Positions 38,146 to 46,832 of a stretch of DNA of 62,086 nt are shown here, one piece after another. Source of the DNA: Hyphomonas sp. (GTDB lineage Bacteria > Pseudomonadota > Alphaproteobacteria > Caulobacterales > Hyphomonadaceae); NCBI RefSeq assembly GCF_013823385.1, contig NZ_PNMA01000024.1:1-62086 (forward strand). Direction: 5' to 3'. The position numbers and the translations under genes are program-made. Below the pieces are notes generated by a model. It did not search any database, was not told the origin of the DNA, and was given only the letters and a program-made list of their open reading frames with translations. Numbering within the stretch: position 1 is the first letter of the stretch; the number at the start of each line of letters is the position of its first letter.

Positions 38146-40119
38146 ATGGCTGTCACCAATCGCGACATGGCAAATGCCGTGCGAGCCCTGTCCATGGACG
38201 CCGTTGAAGCCGCCAAGTCGGGCCATGTCGGCCTGCCTCTGGGGATGGCGGACGCTGCCACTGTCCTCTTTCGCAAATTCCTGAAGTTTGATCCGAAAGA
38301 CCCCAATTGGGCCGACCGCGACCGGTTTGTGCTCTCGGCCGGTCACGGTTCGATGCTGATCTATTCGCTGCTTCACCTGACGGGCTATGCCTCGGTCAGC
38401 CGCGATGACATCCGCAATTTCCGCCAGCTGGGCGCCAATACGCCGGGCCATCCGGAGAATTTCGTCACACCCGGCGTTGAGACGACCACCGGCCCGCTGG
38501 GGCAGGGCATCGCCACGGCTGTCGGCATGGCGATTGCCGAACGCCACCTGAACGCCCGCTTTGGCAATGATCTGGTGGACCACCGCACCTGGGTGATCGC
38601 CGGGGACGGCTGCCTGATGGAAGGCGTCAGCCAGGAAGCGATCACGCTGGCCGGGCACATGAAGCTGAACAAGCTCATCGTATTGTTCGACGACAATGCC
38701 GTCACCATCGATGGCTCGACCGATCTTTCCGACTCGACCGACCAGTGTGCGCGCTTTGAAGCCTCCGGCTGGGTGAGCCGCCGCGTTGACGGGCATGACG
38801 AGAAAGATGTCGAGGCCGCCCTGAAATGGGCGACCAAGCAGAAGAAGCCGGTTTTCCTGGCCGTCAAAACCGTCATCGGTTTCGGCGCGCCGAAACTGGC
38901 TGGCACGGGCAAGGCCCATGGCGGCCCCTATGGCGCCGAGGAAATCGAAGGCATCCGCAAGTCTCTGAACTGGCCGCATGCGCCGTTTGAAGTGCCAGAC
39001 GCCATCGAGAAAGCCTGGGCGAAAGCCGGGGAGCGTTCGCAGGCAGAGCATGCTGCCTGGAAGAAGCGCCTGGCAACCAGCCCGCACAAGGGTGAGTTCA
39101 ATGCCGCCATGGCCGGCCGCCTGCCGAAAAATCTCGGCAAGGCCGTGATCAAGCACAAGAAGGCCGTGGCCGAAGGCGGCGCCTCCAAGGCGACGCGCGT
39201 ATGGAGCGGTGAAGCGCTGGAAGTGATCACGGGCCTCGTTCCGGAAATGGTCGGCGGCTCGGCGGACCTGTCGGGCTCCAACAATACCAAGACCAGCCAC
39301 ACTGCGCCGATGACGCCGAAGAGCTGGGATGGCCGCTACATCCATTACGGCGTGCGGGAACACGCCATGGCAGCGGCCATGAACGGCATGGCGCTGCATG
39401 GCGGCATCATTCCCTATTCGGGCACATTCCTTGTGTTCGCCGATTACAGCCGCGCCGCCATCCGGCTTGGCGCGCTGATGGGCACGCGCGTCATCCATGT
39501 GATGACGCATGATTCTATCGGTCTTGGCGAAGATGGCCCGACGCACCAGCCGGTGGAACATGTTGCCTCGCTGCGCGGGATGCCGAACATGGTCGTGTTC
39601 CGCCCGGCAGACGGCGTGGAGACGGCCGAGTGCTGGGAACTGGCGCTGCAGCGCAATGACGGACCGTCCACCATGGCGCTCACCCGCCAGAATGTGGCGC
39701 CTGCCCGCAAGACCCATACGGACGAGAACCTCTCTGCCAAGGGCGGCTATGTGCTTTCGCCTGCTGGCAAGGGCAAGGAGCGCGGCGTGCTGATCGCGAC
39801 GGGCTCGGAGGTCGAGATTGCGCTGAAGGCCCAGGCCCTGCTGGCGGAAGAGGGGATCGCCGTGCGCGTCGTCTCGATGCCGTCGATGGAGCTGTTTGGC
39901 CAGCAGGACGCTGCGTATCAGCAGGAAACGCTCGGCAAGGGGCTGCCAAGGGTCGCCATTGAGGCAGGTGTCCGTTTCGGCTGGGACCGCTGGATCGGCG
40001 CCGAGGGCGGCTTTGTCGGCATGGACAGCTTCGGCGCCAGCGCGCCCTATCAGAAGCTCTACCAGCATTTCGGCATCACGGCAGAGGCCGCTGTCGCCGC
40101 GATCAAAGAGCGGATCTGA
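38146..40119 (+). CDS. tkt: Transketolase
   Basis: Thiamin-diphosphate enzyme of the pentose phosphate/Calvin routes. Begins MAVTNRDMANAVRALSMDAV with KSGHVGLPLGMADAATVLF. SAGHGSMLIYSLLHLTGY, TTGPLGQGIATAVGMAIAE and GDGCLMEGVSQEA (ThDP-Mg motif) follow. Later come VREHAMAAAMNGMALHGG, DSIGLGEDGPTHQPVEH and ATGSEVEIAL. At 657 aa it is normal. The ATG at 38146 lies after GGGAG; open frame upstream is unrelated sequence. Confidence 0.97.
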   Translation: MAVTNRDMANAVRALSMDAVEAAKSGHVGLPLGMADAATVLFRKFLKFDPKDPNWADRDRFVLSAGHGSMLIYSLLHLTGYASVSRDDIRNFRQLGANTPGHPENFVTPGVETTTGPLGQGIATAVGMAIAERHLNARFGNDLVDHRTWVIAGDGCLMEGVSQEAITLAGHMKLNKLIVLFDDNAVTIDGSTDLSDSTDQCARFEASGWVSRRVDGHDEKDVEAALKWATKQKKPVFLAVKTVIGFGAPKLAGTGKAHGGPYGAEEIEGIRKSLNWPHAPFEVPDAIEKAWAKAGERSQAEHAAWKKRLATSPHKGEFNAAMAGRLPKNLGKAVIKHKKAVAEGGASKATRVWSGEALEVITGLVPEMVGGSADLSGSNNTKTSHTAPMTPKSWDGRYIHYGVREHAMAAAMNGMALHGGIIPYSGTFLVFADYSRAAIRLGALMGTRVIHVMTHDSIGLGEDGPTHQPVEHVASLRGMPNMVVFRPADGVETAECWELALQRNDGPSTMALTRQNVAPARKTHTDENLSAKGGYVLSPAGKGKERGVLIATGSEVEIALKAQALLAEEGIAVRVVSMPSMELFGQQDAAYQQETLGKGLPRVAIEAGVRFGWDRWIGAEGGFVGMDSFGASAPYQKLYQHFGITAEAAVAAIKERI

Positions 40120-41251
40120 TCCAACTGCCTGTATAATTTGCCCGTGGGCGGATGATGCGATGGCTGGCGCGCTGCTCCATGGCATGCGCGATCCACCCCG
40201 CCATGCGCCCGCTGGCGAATATCAGGAAGGGCGCGTCCTCCGGCAGGTTCAGCTGAACGGTCAACCCGGCAAGTGCCATGTCGATATTGGCCCCGTCGCC
40301 GCCGGCCGTTTCGGCGGCGCGGATGGCGCGGCGCAGTCCCGCATCGGGTTTCATCCATTTCAGCAGCGCTGCTGCGCGCGGGTCTCCCTCCGGATAGAGG
40401 GGATGCCCAATGGCCGGGATGTGCTGTCCGCGTGCCGAAAGATCCGTGAGCGCCGTATCCGGCCCGGTTTCGAGCGCGCTGCGCAGATAGGCAAGGGCGC
40501 GGGCTGAAGCTTCCCCATGCAGGGGGCCGGTCAGCGTGGCGCAGCCGGCCAGCGCGCAGGCAGCCAGCGGCGCGCCGGTAGAGGCGGCCACCCGCGCGGC
40601 GAAGGTTGACGGATTAAGCTCGTGATCGGCCACAAGCACCAGCGCGCGGCGCAGAAGGTCTGTTCCGCCTGGCGAGAGATTCCAGTGGCGGGCGAGGCGC
40701 TGATGGAAGAAGCCGCGTCCGCCTGCGCCGGTGACCGCACCGCAGAAACCCGACAGCAATCCTGCGCCCTCGGCGGCAAGCGCGGCGGGCCCGCGTCCGA
40801 AACTTGGGGGATCTCTGGCGGCGCGCTCTGCCAGGAAGGTCAGTGCCCGTGCCTTGCCGCTCATGCCGGGCGGGCGCACTTCTGCAGCGCGCTGGACGGG
40901 CAGTGGCCCGGCGTCCCACAAGATTGCGGCGGTTTCCTCAAGCGTGGCCTCTGCGGCAAGCCGCACAGCGTCACGGCCGCGATAGATCAGCTTTCCAGCG
41001 CGCACGGTGGTGATGGCGGTTTCCATCACAGGCTCGCCCCAAGAGATGGCCGCGCGGGCAATCGCGTCGCGCCCCCGCCCGCTGCGGCGGCGCTTCAGAA
41101 GTGTTTCTATATCGGCGGCAGAATAGAGGCTGGCGCGCGGATCATCCGTATCCGGCCTTGAAGCGATCAATCCCCGGCTGACATAGGCATAGAGTGTCTG
41201 GGGCTTTACCCCCAGAAGGCTCAGAGCTTCGGCGCGCCCAATCCAGATCAT
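40103..41251 (-). CDS. HTH-citrate synthase fusion protein
   Basis: N-terminal MerR/excisionase-type helix-turn-helix (about 1-60: EALSLLGVKPQTLYAYVSRGLI) joined to a citrate-synthase-like domain. In the enzyme part the first catalytic His is kept in GPLHGEAS and the Asp in NIDMALAGL. The usual GHRVY around the second His reads GHPLY, so the Arg next to it is lost. It may be a citrate-sensing regulator rather than an active synthase. It is divergent from the second citrate synthase gene and overlaps the 3' end of tkt. Confidence 0.85.
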   Translation of the reverse strand: MIWIGRAEALSLLGVKPQTLYAYVSRGLIASRPDTDDPRASLYSAADIETLLKRRRSGRGRDAIARAAISWGEPVMETAITTVRAGKLIYRGRDAVRLAAEATLEETAAILWDAGPLPVQRAAEVRPPGMSGKARALTFLAERAARDPPSFGRGPAALAAEGAGLLSGFCGAVTGAGGRGFFHQRLARHWNLSPGGTDLLRRALVLVADHELNPSTFAARVAASTGAPLAACALAGCATLTGPLHGEASARALAYLRSALETGPDTALTDLSARGQHIPAIGHPLYPEGDPRAAALLKWMKPDAGLRRAIRAAETAGGDGANIDMALAGLTVQLNLPEDAPFLIFASGRMAGWIAHAMEQRASHRIIRPRANYTGSWIRSAL

Positions 41252-41254
41252 ATG

Positions 41255-41278
41255 TTGATTATATTGATCAAGATTGAC
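41255..41278. promoter_or_regulatory. Repeated TTGAT boxes between the two citrate synthase genes
   Basis: TTGAT at 41255, TTGATCAA (palindromic) at 41264 and TTGAC at 41274 recur 9-10 bp apart, i.e. on one helix face, in the 78-bp divergent gap. This is a likely operator for the HTH domain of the adjacent fusion protein (inference). Confidence 0.4.
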
Positions 41279-41329
41279 GGTGCCAATGCCCGGATCGAAA
41301 TACGCACCAGGTTTGAATGGAGGTTTCTT

Positions 41330-42397
41330 ATGGATTCCGGGCTTGAGAATGTTGTCGCCGCCGAGACGATCCTGTCGGATGTGGACGGACAGAATGGACG
41401 CCTTATCATTCGCGGCTGGCCGGTGGAGATGCTGGCGGCTTCCATGGCGTTTGAAGATGCGGCGCATCTCCTGTGGCAAGGATTTTTCGAAGGACTGCCG
41501 GACGTCAGAGCGCTTGGCGCCCGGATCGGCGCTGCCCGCGAAGAGGTCTTTGCCCTAGTCGCAGACCTTCCGGGCGGCCTGGATGTGATCTCATTCCTGC
41601 GGGCGGGCTGGGCATTGCTGCCGGATGATGAAAGCCTTGAGGCCGCCATCCGGCTGGCAGCGGCCGGGCCGGTATTGACCGCTGCGGCGGTTCGCCGGGG
41701 CAGGGGGGAGGCACCGGTTGCGCCAGACAGGAATGCTTCCCAGTCTTCTGATTTCCTCCGGATGCTGACGGGGATCCCTGCCGGTCAGGCAGAGGCCCGT
41801 GCGCTGGACGCCTATCTGGTAACAGTTTGCGACCATGGCCTGAATGCATCAACCTTTGCGGCCAGGGTCGTCGCATCGACGCGGGCCGGGCTCGTGTCCG
41901 CAGCGGTGGCCGGTGTCTCGGCGCTCAAGGGTCCCCTTCATGGCGGCGCGCCGGGCCCGGTGCTGGACATGATTGATGCTATCGGGGCGCCCGCCAATGC
42001 GGAGCGCTGGATCGAGGGCGCCCTTGGCCGGGGAGACCGCCTCATGGGATTTGGACACCGGGTTTACCGGGTGCGCGATCCGCGCGCCGATGCGCTCAAG
42101 GCAGCTGTGGCGCGCCTGCCGGGCACAACCGGCCGGATCGCCTTTGCCGAACATATCGAACGGGCCATCCTTGGCCGGCTAGCTGCGAAGTATCCCCATC
42201 GGCGGCTGGAGACGAATGTGGAGTTCTATACGGCTCTGCTGTTGGAAGCTCTTGGCCTTCCGAGAGAGGCTTTCACGGCGGTTTTTGCCTGTGGGCGGGT
42301 GCTGGGCTGGACGGCGCACGCCCGCGAGCAGATCGGTGACGGCAGACTGGTGCGCCCGCGCTCGGTGTATCGCGGGCCGGTGCCTGAGGCGGCCTGA
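41330..42397 (+). CDS. Citrate synthase / 2-methylcitrate synthase family protein
   Basis: A one-domain-type citrate synthase of 355 aa. The first catalytic His is in KGPLHGGAP and the second in GFGHRVYRVRDPRADAL; the third acid is Glu in ETNVEFYTALLLEALGL, a form found in actinobacterial-type CitA proteins. ATG 41330 follows GGAGG. It condenses acetyl- or propionyl-CoA with oxaloacetate by family; which one is not predictable. It is paired with the HTH-fused paralogue. Confidence 0.88.
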   Translation: MDSGLENVVAAETILSDVDGQNGRLIIRGWPVEMLAASMAFEDAAHLLWQGFFEGLPDVRALGARIGAAREEVFALVADLPGGLDVISFLRAGWALLPDDESLEAAIRLAAAGPVLTAAAVRRGRGEAPVAPDRNASQSSDFLRMLTGIPAGQAEARALDAYLVTVCDHGLNASTFAARVVASTRAGLVSAAVAGVSALKGPLHGGAPGPVLDMIDAIGAPANAERWIEGALGRGDRLMGFGHRVYRVRDPRADALKAAVARLPGTTGRIAFAEHIERAILGRLAAKYPHRRLETNVEFYTALLLEALGLPREAFTAVFACGRVLGWTAHAREQIGDGRLVRPRSVYRGPVPEAA

Positions 42398-42401
42398 CCC
42401 T

Positions 42402-42848
42402 TCAGCCTTTGAGGTTCTTGCTGAAGAGGTCGAGCTGGTTGGGATCGGCCGGTTTTTTGCGGCGGGTTTTGGTGCGGCCGCGGCGGAAATAGAGGTCGTC
42501 CGTGTGGTCCTCCTCGGGGGGCTGAGGGGGAGGGGAAGGCGGCTCGAAAGCCCGCTTTTCCGGGGGGCGGACATCATTGGGGTCCACCAGTTTCCACCAA
42601 TTGACCGCAATAACAGCGTGGCCTGAGGTATCTTCATAGCGCTGCAGGTGGCCAGCCGGCCCGTCGGCGCCGATGGCCTTAAAGAGCGCGTCGGCTTCGG
42701 CCTCGGGCAGGTGCAGCCAGCTGGTCTCCAGCCCCTCCAGCGCGAGCCCCCTGGCTAGCGCCATGGCCTCCCGGCGGCTGCGCGCGGTGGGCGCGCCGGG
42801 CTTCAGGGCATCTTCGAGGGACCGGGCAACGGGATAGGCAAGGCTCAT
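42402..42848 (-). CDS. Unknown protein with C-terminal clamp-binding motif
   Basis: 148 aa. The N-terminal half looks globular (SWLHLPEAEADALFKAIGAD, GHAVIAVNWWKLVD). The C-terminal half is proline/charge-rich disorder and ends PADPNQLDLFSKNLKG, which contains QLDLF, the canonical pentapeptide for binding the DNA polymerase III beta sliding clamp. It overlaps mmcB by 4 bp and must share its LexA-box promoter (43341-43355). I infer a DNA-damage role recruited to the clamp; no family is recognised. Confidence 0.75.
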   Translation of the reverse strand: MSLAYPVARSLEDALKPGAPTARSRREAMALARGLALEGLETSWLHLPEAEADALFKAIGADGPAGHLQRYEDTSGHAVIAVNWWKLVDPNDVRPPEKRAFEPPSPPPQPPEEDHTDDLYFRRGRTKTRRKKPADPNQLDLFSKNLKG

Positions 42849-43330
42849 GACAGGGGCGAGGTAAGCGTGTCCTCGCCCGGCGTCCAGCCTGTATCAGCGG
42901 CATTGGTGAGCCGGGCGGCGGCCAGACGGGCAAATCGCAGGGTGACCGCCTTGCGCCGGGCCGCGACAAGGCGCGTTTCCGGAGCCTCCCGGATCACCGC
43001 GCCATAGAAGGCATCGGCAATGATCAGGCCGGCTTCCGGAGGGATCAGCTCCTGCGGGAAGTCTGCGCCGACGGCGAAGGTCAGCCGGTCGCAATACTCC
43101 ATATATTCCCGCCATTTGGTGTCGGATTTGAAGTCCTGGACGCTGGACTTGATCTCGATCATCCAGATGTCCCCTGCCGGGCCCACGGCAGCGATATCGG
43201 CCCGGCGATTATTTGCCAGCGTCATCTCGGTGACACCGTAATAGCCCAGCTGCGCCATCAGCCGAAGCGTGCCCCGGCAGATTTCGGCGGCGCGGCGGAG
43301 GGGCAGCTCTTCATTGGAGGCGTCAGCCAT
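42845..43330 (-). CDS. mmcB: MmcB family DNA repair protein
   Basis: 161 aa with a PD-(D/E)XK nuclease-like core: NNRRADIAAVGPAGDIWMIEIKSSVQDFKSD supplies Asp45, Glu59 and Lys61. In Caulobacter mmcB is an SOS gene needed for resistance to mitomycin C. A perfect GTTC-N7-GTTC LexA box lies 11 bp upstream of the start. It is first gene of a two-gene operon with the clamp-motif protein. Confidence 0.93.
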   Translation of the reverse strand: MADASNEELPLRRAAEICRGTLRLMAQLGYYGVTEMTLANNRRADIAAVGPAGDIWMIEIKSSVQDFKSDTKWREYMEYCDRLTFAVGADFPQELIPPEAGLIIADAFYGAVIREAPETRLVAARRKAVTLRFARLAAARLTNAADTGWTPGEDTLTSPLS

Positions 43331-43340
43331 GGCGGGGCGT

Positions 43341-43355
43341 GTTCCGGTATTGTTC
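43341..43355. promoter_or_regulatory. LexA (SOS) box upstream of mmcB
   Basis: GTTC CGGTATT GTTC is an exact match to the alphaproteobacterial LexA operator GTTC-N7-GTTC. It sits just upstream of mmcB, an SOS gene in Caulobacter. This shows which SOS motif this genome uses and gives a control for the identical pattern at 60661-60675. Confidence 0.88.
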
Positions 43356-43518
43356 CTTTCGGCACCCTATGCCCGGCAGGGTTTTGCCGTCAAGCGGAGG
43401 TGGCGGCGCGCCTGCTTGGGCGGAGTGGGCGAAAATCAAGGCGCCCGCGTGATCCAGCGGGTACATCGGGACGTAAAGGTTACCGACAGAGGCATATCCG
43501 GCCTGCAGGAGGTTTCCC

Positions 43519-44406
43519 GTGCCAAATGCATATTCAGCGACGAACCCGGCGGATCGTCAGTTCGTGAAGACGGCGATGAAGGCGCCGCTGCTTGATCCGG
43601 CGCATGAGGCGTCGCTCGCTCGGCGCTGGCGGGAAGGGGAGGATGAGGCCGCGCTGCATGAGCTGACCACGGCCTATATGCGCCTCGTCATCTCCATGGC
43701 CGCGAAGTTCCGCCATTACGGCCTGCCGATGGCGGACCTTGTGTCGGAAGGCAATGTTGGCCTGATGCAGGCAGCCGCCCGGTTTGAGCCCGAGCGCGAG
43801 GTGCGCTTCTCCACCTATGCCAGCTGGTGGATCCGGTCTTCCATTCAGGACTATGTGCTGCGCAACTGGTCCATCGTCCGCACCGGGACGACCTCTGCGC
43901 AGAAGTCCCTGTTCTTCAATCTGCGCCGGTTGCGGGCACGTATCTCCGATCTGGGCGACGGGACGATGACCGCCGAGAACCGGCAATGGGTGGCCACTCA
44001 TCTGGGCGTGCCGCTTCGGGATGTGGAGACAATGTCCGCCCGGCTTTCGGGATCGGACCGCTCTCTCAATGCGCCGCTGACGATGGACGGGGACGCCGAA
44101 TGGCAGGACATGATCGCCGATGAAAGTCTGCCCCCGGAAGAGGCCGTCATGCGCAGCCGCGACACGGAACGCCGGCATGGCTGGATCGAGGCGGCCATGA
44201 AGACGCTGACCCCGCGCGAGACCCATATCATCACCCGCCGGCGTCTCTCCGATGAGCCCATGACGCTGGAGGCGCTGGGCGAGGAGATCGGCGTTTCCAA
44301 GGAGCGCGTGCGGCAGATCGAGCATGCTGCCCTTCTGAAACTCAAGCGCGCGCTGGAAGAGATCGCGGGCGACCCGGAAACCGCAGGCCTCGTTCCCGAC
44401 GCCTGA
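43519..44406 (+). CDS. rpoH: RNA polymerase sigma-32 (heat shock) factor
   Basis: 295 aa sigma-70 family protein. Region 2 is ARRWREGEDEAALHELTTAYMRLV and FSTYASWWIRSSIQDYVLRNW. The RpoH box QKSLFFNLRRLR is diagnostic for sigma-32. Region 4 ends with LEALGEEIGVSKERVRQIEHAALLKLK. The start is GTG 43519 after GGAGG. Directs heat-shock genes. It is convergent with the nuclease-like lipoprotein gene. Confidence 0.96.
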   Translation: MPNAYSATNPADRQFVKTAMKAPLLDPAHEASLARRWREGEDEAALHELTTAYMRLVISMAAKFRHYGLPMADLVSEGNVGLMQAAARFEPEREVRFSTYASWWIRSSIQDYVLRNWSIVRTGTTSAQKSLFFNLRRLRARISDLGDGTMTAENRQWVATHLGVPLRDVETMSARLSGSDRSLNAPLTMDGDAEWQDMIADESLPPEEAVMRSRDTERRHGWIEAAMKTLTPRETHIITRRRLSDEPMTLEALGEEIGVSKERVRQIEHAALLKLKRALEEIAGDPETAGLVPDA

Positions 44407-44410
44407 CCCG

Positions 44411-45202
44411 TCAGGGCGCCTCCAATATCTCCACATTCAGCGGATGAGTGATCTCCATACGGAGATTGCGCACATAGCCCCTGGCGCGGATCCGCGTGTC
44501 CGGGTCCATCTGGCAGAGCGCGGCGGCGGCGCTCTCGATCTCCAGCACCAGCAGGGAGCGTTCCAGCAGCACGTCGCAGGACACCCCCCGGAAGTCTGAG
44601 CCCTGCATGCCGCTGGTGACCGCTTCCACCACCTGGAAGCCCTGGAATGTATCGGGCAAGGCGTCTGCCTCAGTGATGGCCCAGAGGCGCCCTTTCCAGA
44701 GTCCGGCTTTCTCCTCGCGCGCGGCCACCTCCAGGGGCAGGAGCAGATCATTTGCGGCCGCCGTATCCGGATAGACCCGCACCCGCGCAGCGCCGCGCTT
44801 CACCATTTCCGCATTCAGCCAGTATTTCGGGCCCAGCGTATCTGTCGTGACGACATGGGCGAGCGCGCGGTCATACCGGTCGCGCGTGAGGCCGCCATAG
44901 CGCAGCTCTACTTCCCGGCCGAGGGCCATGTCTTCCAGAGCCCGTTTGGACTCTTCAAAGCCTGCCTCGCCCTCGCGGCCCCGGCTGGGTCCGGCGGGCG
45001 CCTCGATGCCGATGAGGCGGACGCTCTGCCCGGTCGACAGCACCAGCGCGTCGCCATCGATTACCCGCACGACCCGGCCTCGCTCGCCCACCGCCAGACC
45101 TTCGAGGGGATCAGACGGCGCGCGGCCGCAAGCCGCCACGATCAGCGCGGCGGCGAAGATCACGAATTTGCGGATCGGCGCCCGGCGCCCTGCCTCGTCC
45201 AT
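44411..45202 (-). CDS. Thermonuclease-family lipoprotein
   Basis: 263 aa. A lipobox (LIVAAC) after the ATG at 45202 predicts a lipid-anchored protein. An SNase-like domain follows: RVVRVIDGDALVLSTGQSVRLIGIEAPAGPSRG and RDRYDRALAHVVT. Compared with nucleases, the usual APE is APA and the DRYGR is DRYDR, so activity may be altered. A C-terminal region of about 90 residues carries two cysteines. It is a second member of the family in the window besides 27812-28294. Confidence 0.82.
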   Translation of the reverse strand: MDEAGRRAPIRKFVIFAAALIVAACGRAPSDPLEGLAVGERGRVVRVIDGDALVLSTGQSVRLIGIEAPAGPSRGREGEAGFEESKRALEDMALGREVELRYGGLTRDRYDRALAHVVTTDTLGPKYWLNAEMVKRGAARVRVYPDTAAANDLLLPLEVAAREEKAGLWKGRLWAITEADALPDTFQGFQVVEAVTSGMQGSDFRGVSCDVLLERSLLVLEIESAAAALCQMDPDTRIRARGYVRNLRMEITHPLNVEILEAP

Positions 45203-45311
45203 CGCGCAACTATCACCCGGCAGGCAGGCGGGAGGCAAGTGACTTCGCCTTGCTAAGGCAGTCTTTTGGCCGGTAAGCTTTCCCTTACGATAAGTATACG
45301 GGAGGACCCCC

Positions 45312-46604
45312 ATGTCAAAACCCCTGAAGTCCTATCGCAAGCGGGAAATCGCGGGCCATACGCTGAGCCCGGAATCGCTGGTGATGGGGTTTGGCTATGA
45401 TCCCTTCATGTCTGAAGGTTCGATCAAGCCGCCGATCTTCATGACCTCGACCTTCGCCTTCAAATCCGCCCGGGATGGGGAGGCGCTGTTCCGCCGGCTC
45501 GCCGGGCGCTGGGAAGAGGGGGATCCGGAGGAGGCCGATCTCATCTACACCCGCTTCAACAACCCCAATATGGAAGTGCTGGAGGACCGGCTGACCCTCT
45601 ATGATGGCGGGGAGGCGGCGCTGTCCTTTTCCTCCGGCATGTCGGCCATCACCACGGCGCTGTTTGCCTGCGCTGAGCCGGGAACCACGATCCTGCATTC
45701 CAGCCCGCTTTACGGCGCTTCGGAAGTCTTTGTGCGGAGTTTCATGCCGGGCTGGGGCGTGCAATCGGCAGAGTTTGATGCCTGGTCGACGCAGGAGCAG
45801 ATCCTGGCGGCGGCGCGGGAGGCTGCAGGCCGCCATGGCCCGGTCTCGGTGATCTTCACCGAGTCTCCGGCCAACCCCACCAATGCGCTTGTGGACATTG
45901 CCGCCTGCGCCCGCGTGGCGGATATCCTCCAAGCGGAGACCGGCCGCCGCCCGATCCTGATGTGCGACAATACCATGATGGGGCCGATCGGGCACAAGCC
46001 GCTGAAGCATGGGGCCGATCTCGCGCTCTATTCGCTGACGAAATATGTCGGCGGGCATTCCGATCTCATCGCCGGCGGGATTGTCGGCAATGAGGAGATG
46101 CTGACGAAGATCCGCCGTATGCGGAACTATCTTGGCACGATGCTGGACGCCCATACCTGCTGGCTGCTGACGCGGTCTCTGGAGACGGTGCAGCTGCGGA
46201 TGGAGCGGGCCTTCACCAATGCCCGGATTTGCGCCGAATATCTGAAGGGTCATGCGAAGGTCTCCCAGGTGATGTATCCGGGCTTCCTGGAGGCGGGCGA
46301 CCCCCAGAAGCGGGTGTTCGATGAGCAGTGCGAGGCCGCCGGGGCGACCTTTTCCTTCGATGTGAAGGGCGGCAAGGCGGCGGCCTTCCGGCTTCTGGAC
46401 AATCTGAAGCTGATCAAGCTGGCGGTGAGCCTGGGCGGCACGGAGAGCCTGATGTGCCATCCCGGCTCGACCACGCATTCGGCGGTGCCTGCCGATGTGC
46501 GCGCCCGGATCGGCTTTACCGACGGCCTCATCCGCTTTTCCGTGGGGATCGAGGCCCCGGATGACCTTCTGGCAGACCTGAAACAGGCGCTGGAGCATGC
46601 GTGA
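45312..46604 (+). CDS. Cystathionine gamma-synthase family PLP enzyme
   Basis: 430 aa. Trans-sulfuration-type PLP enzyme: YTRFNNPNMEVLEDRL, LSFSSGMSAITTALFA, YGASEVFVRSF, then the PLP lysine in ALYSLTKYVGGHSDLIAGG, and SLGGTESLMCHPGSTTHS near the end. Such proteins act on O-acyl-homoserine or methionine/cystathionine; which one cannot be told. It ends 54 bp before the left element boundary, so its downstream region is the native flank and promoter of the tRNA-Arg gene. Confidence 0.93.
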   Translation: MSKPLKSYRKREIAGHTLSPESLVMGFGYDPFMSEGSIKPPIFMTSTFAFKSARDGEALFRRLAGRWEEGDPEEADLIYTRFNNPNMEVLEDRLTLYDGGEAALSFSSGMSAITTALFACAEPGTTILHSSPLYGASEVFVRSFMPGWGVQSAEFDAWSTQEQILAAAREAAGRHGPVSVIFTESPANPTNALVDIAACARVADILQAETGRRPILMCDNTMMGPIGHKPLKHGADLALYSLTKYVGGHSDLIAGGIVGNEEMLTKIRRMRNYLGTMLDAHTCWLLTRSLETVQLRMERAFTNARICAEYLKGHAKVSQVMYPGFLEAGDPQKRVFDEQCEAAGATFSFDVKGGKAAAFRLLDNLKLIKLAVSLGGTESLMCHPGSTTHSAVPADVRARIGFTDGLIRFSVGIEAPDDLLADLKQALEHA

Positions 46605-46658
46605 CCCGCGCTTTTCCGCTTCAACGCGCCCGCATTTTCGGATAGAGGAGGCATCGGC

Positions 46659-46698
46659 TGGTCCCGTAGCTCAGCAGGATAGAGCGACAGATTCCTAA
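46659..46698 (+). pseudogene. attL: 5' half of tRNA-Arg(CCT)
   Basis: The 5' part of the tRNA gene up to and including anticodon loop TTCCTAA remains here, then diverges into element DNA (GTGCCGTATACGG). It is identical to 61609-61648. The stub cannot make a tRNA. The native tRNA promoter should lie in 46605-46658 and would now read into the element toward the integrase gene. Confidence 0.9.
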
Positions 46699-46701
46699 GT
46701 G

Positions 46702-46711
46702 CCGTATACGG
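46702..46711. repeat. Perfect palindrome beside attL
   Basis: CCGTATACGG, a perfect 10-bp palindrome, starts 4 bp inside the left junction. It is a candidate recombinase or directionality-factor arm site, or a fragment of the att core, by position only. The rest of 46712-46832 carries no gene that I can support. Confidence 0.4.
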
Positions 46712-46832
46712 ACTATATGATGCCTTGCCGAGCCGCTTTAGCGGTTCGCAAGCCCTTGTTTTATCGCCATCTTACCGTCTGGAGCCGTGCGGGGCCGTTT
46801 CTGCCGCATGGCCTGAGATAGGGTCTGGAGAG

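Noticed and set aside
38122-40185. A 687-codon minus frame under tkt
   Set aside because: It is the antisense of a highly conserved transketolase; high GC keeps it open.
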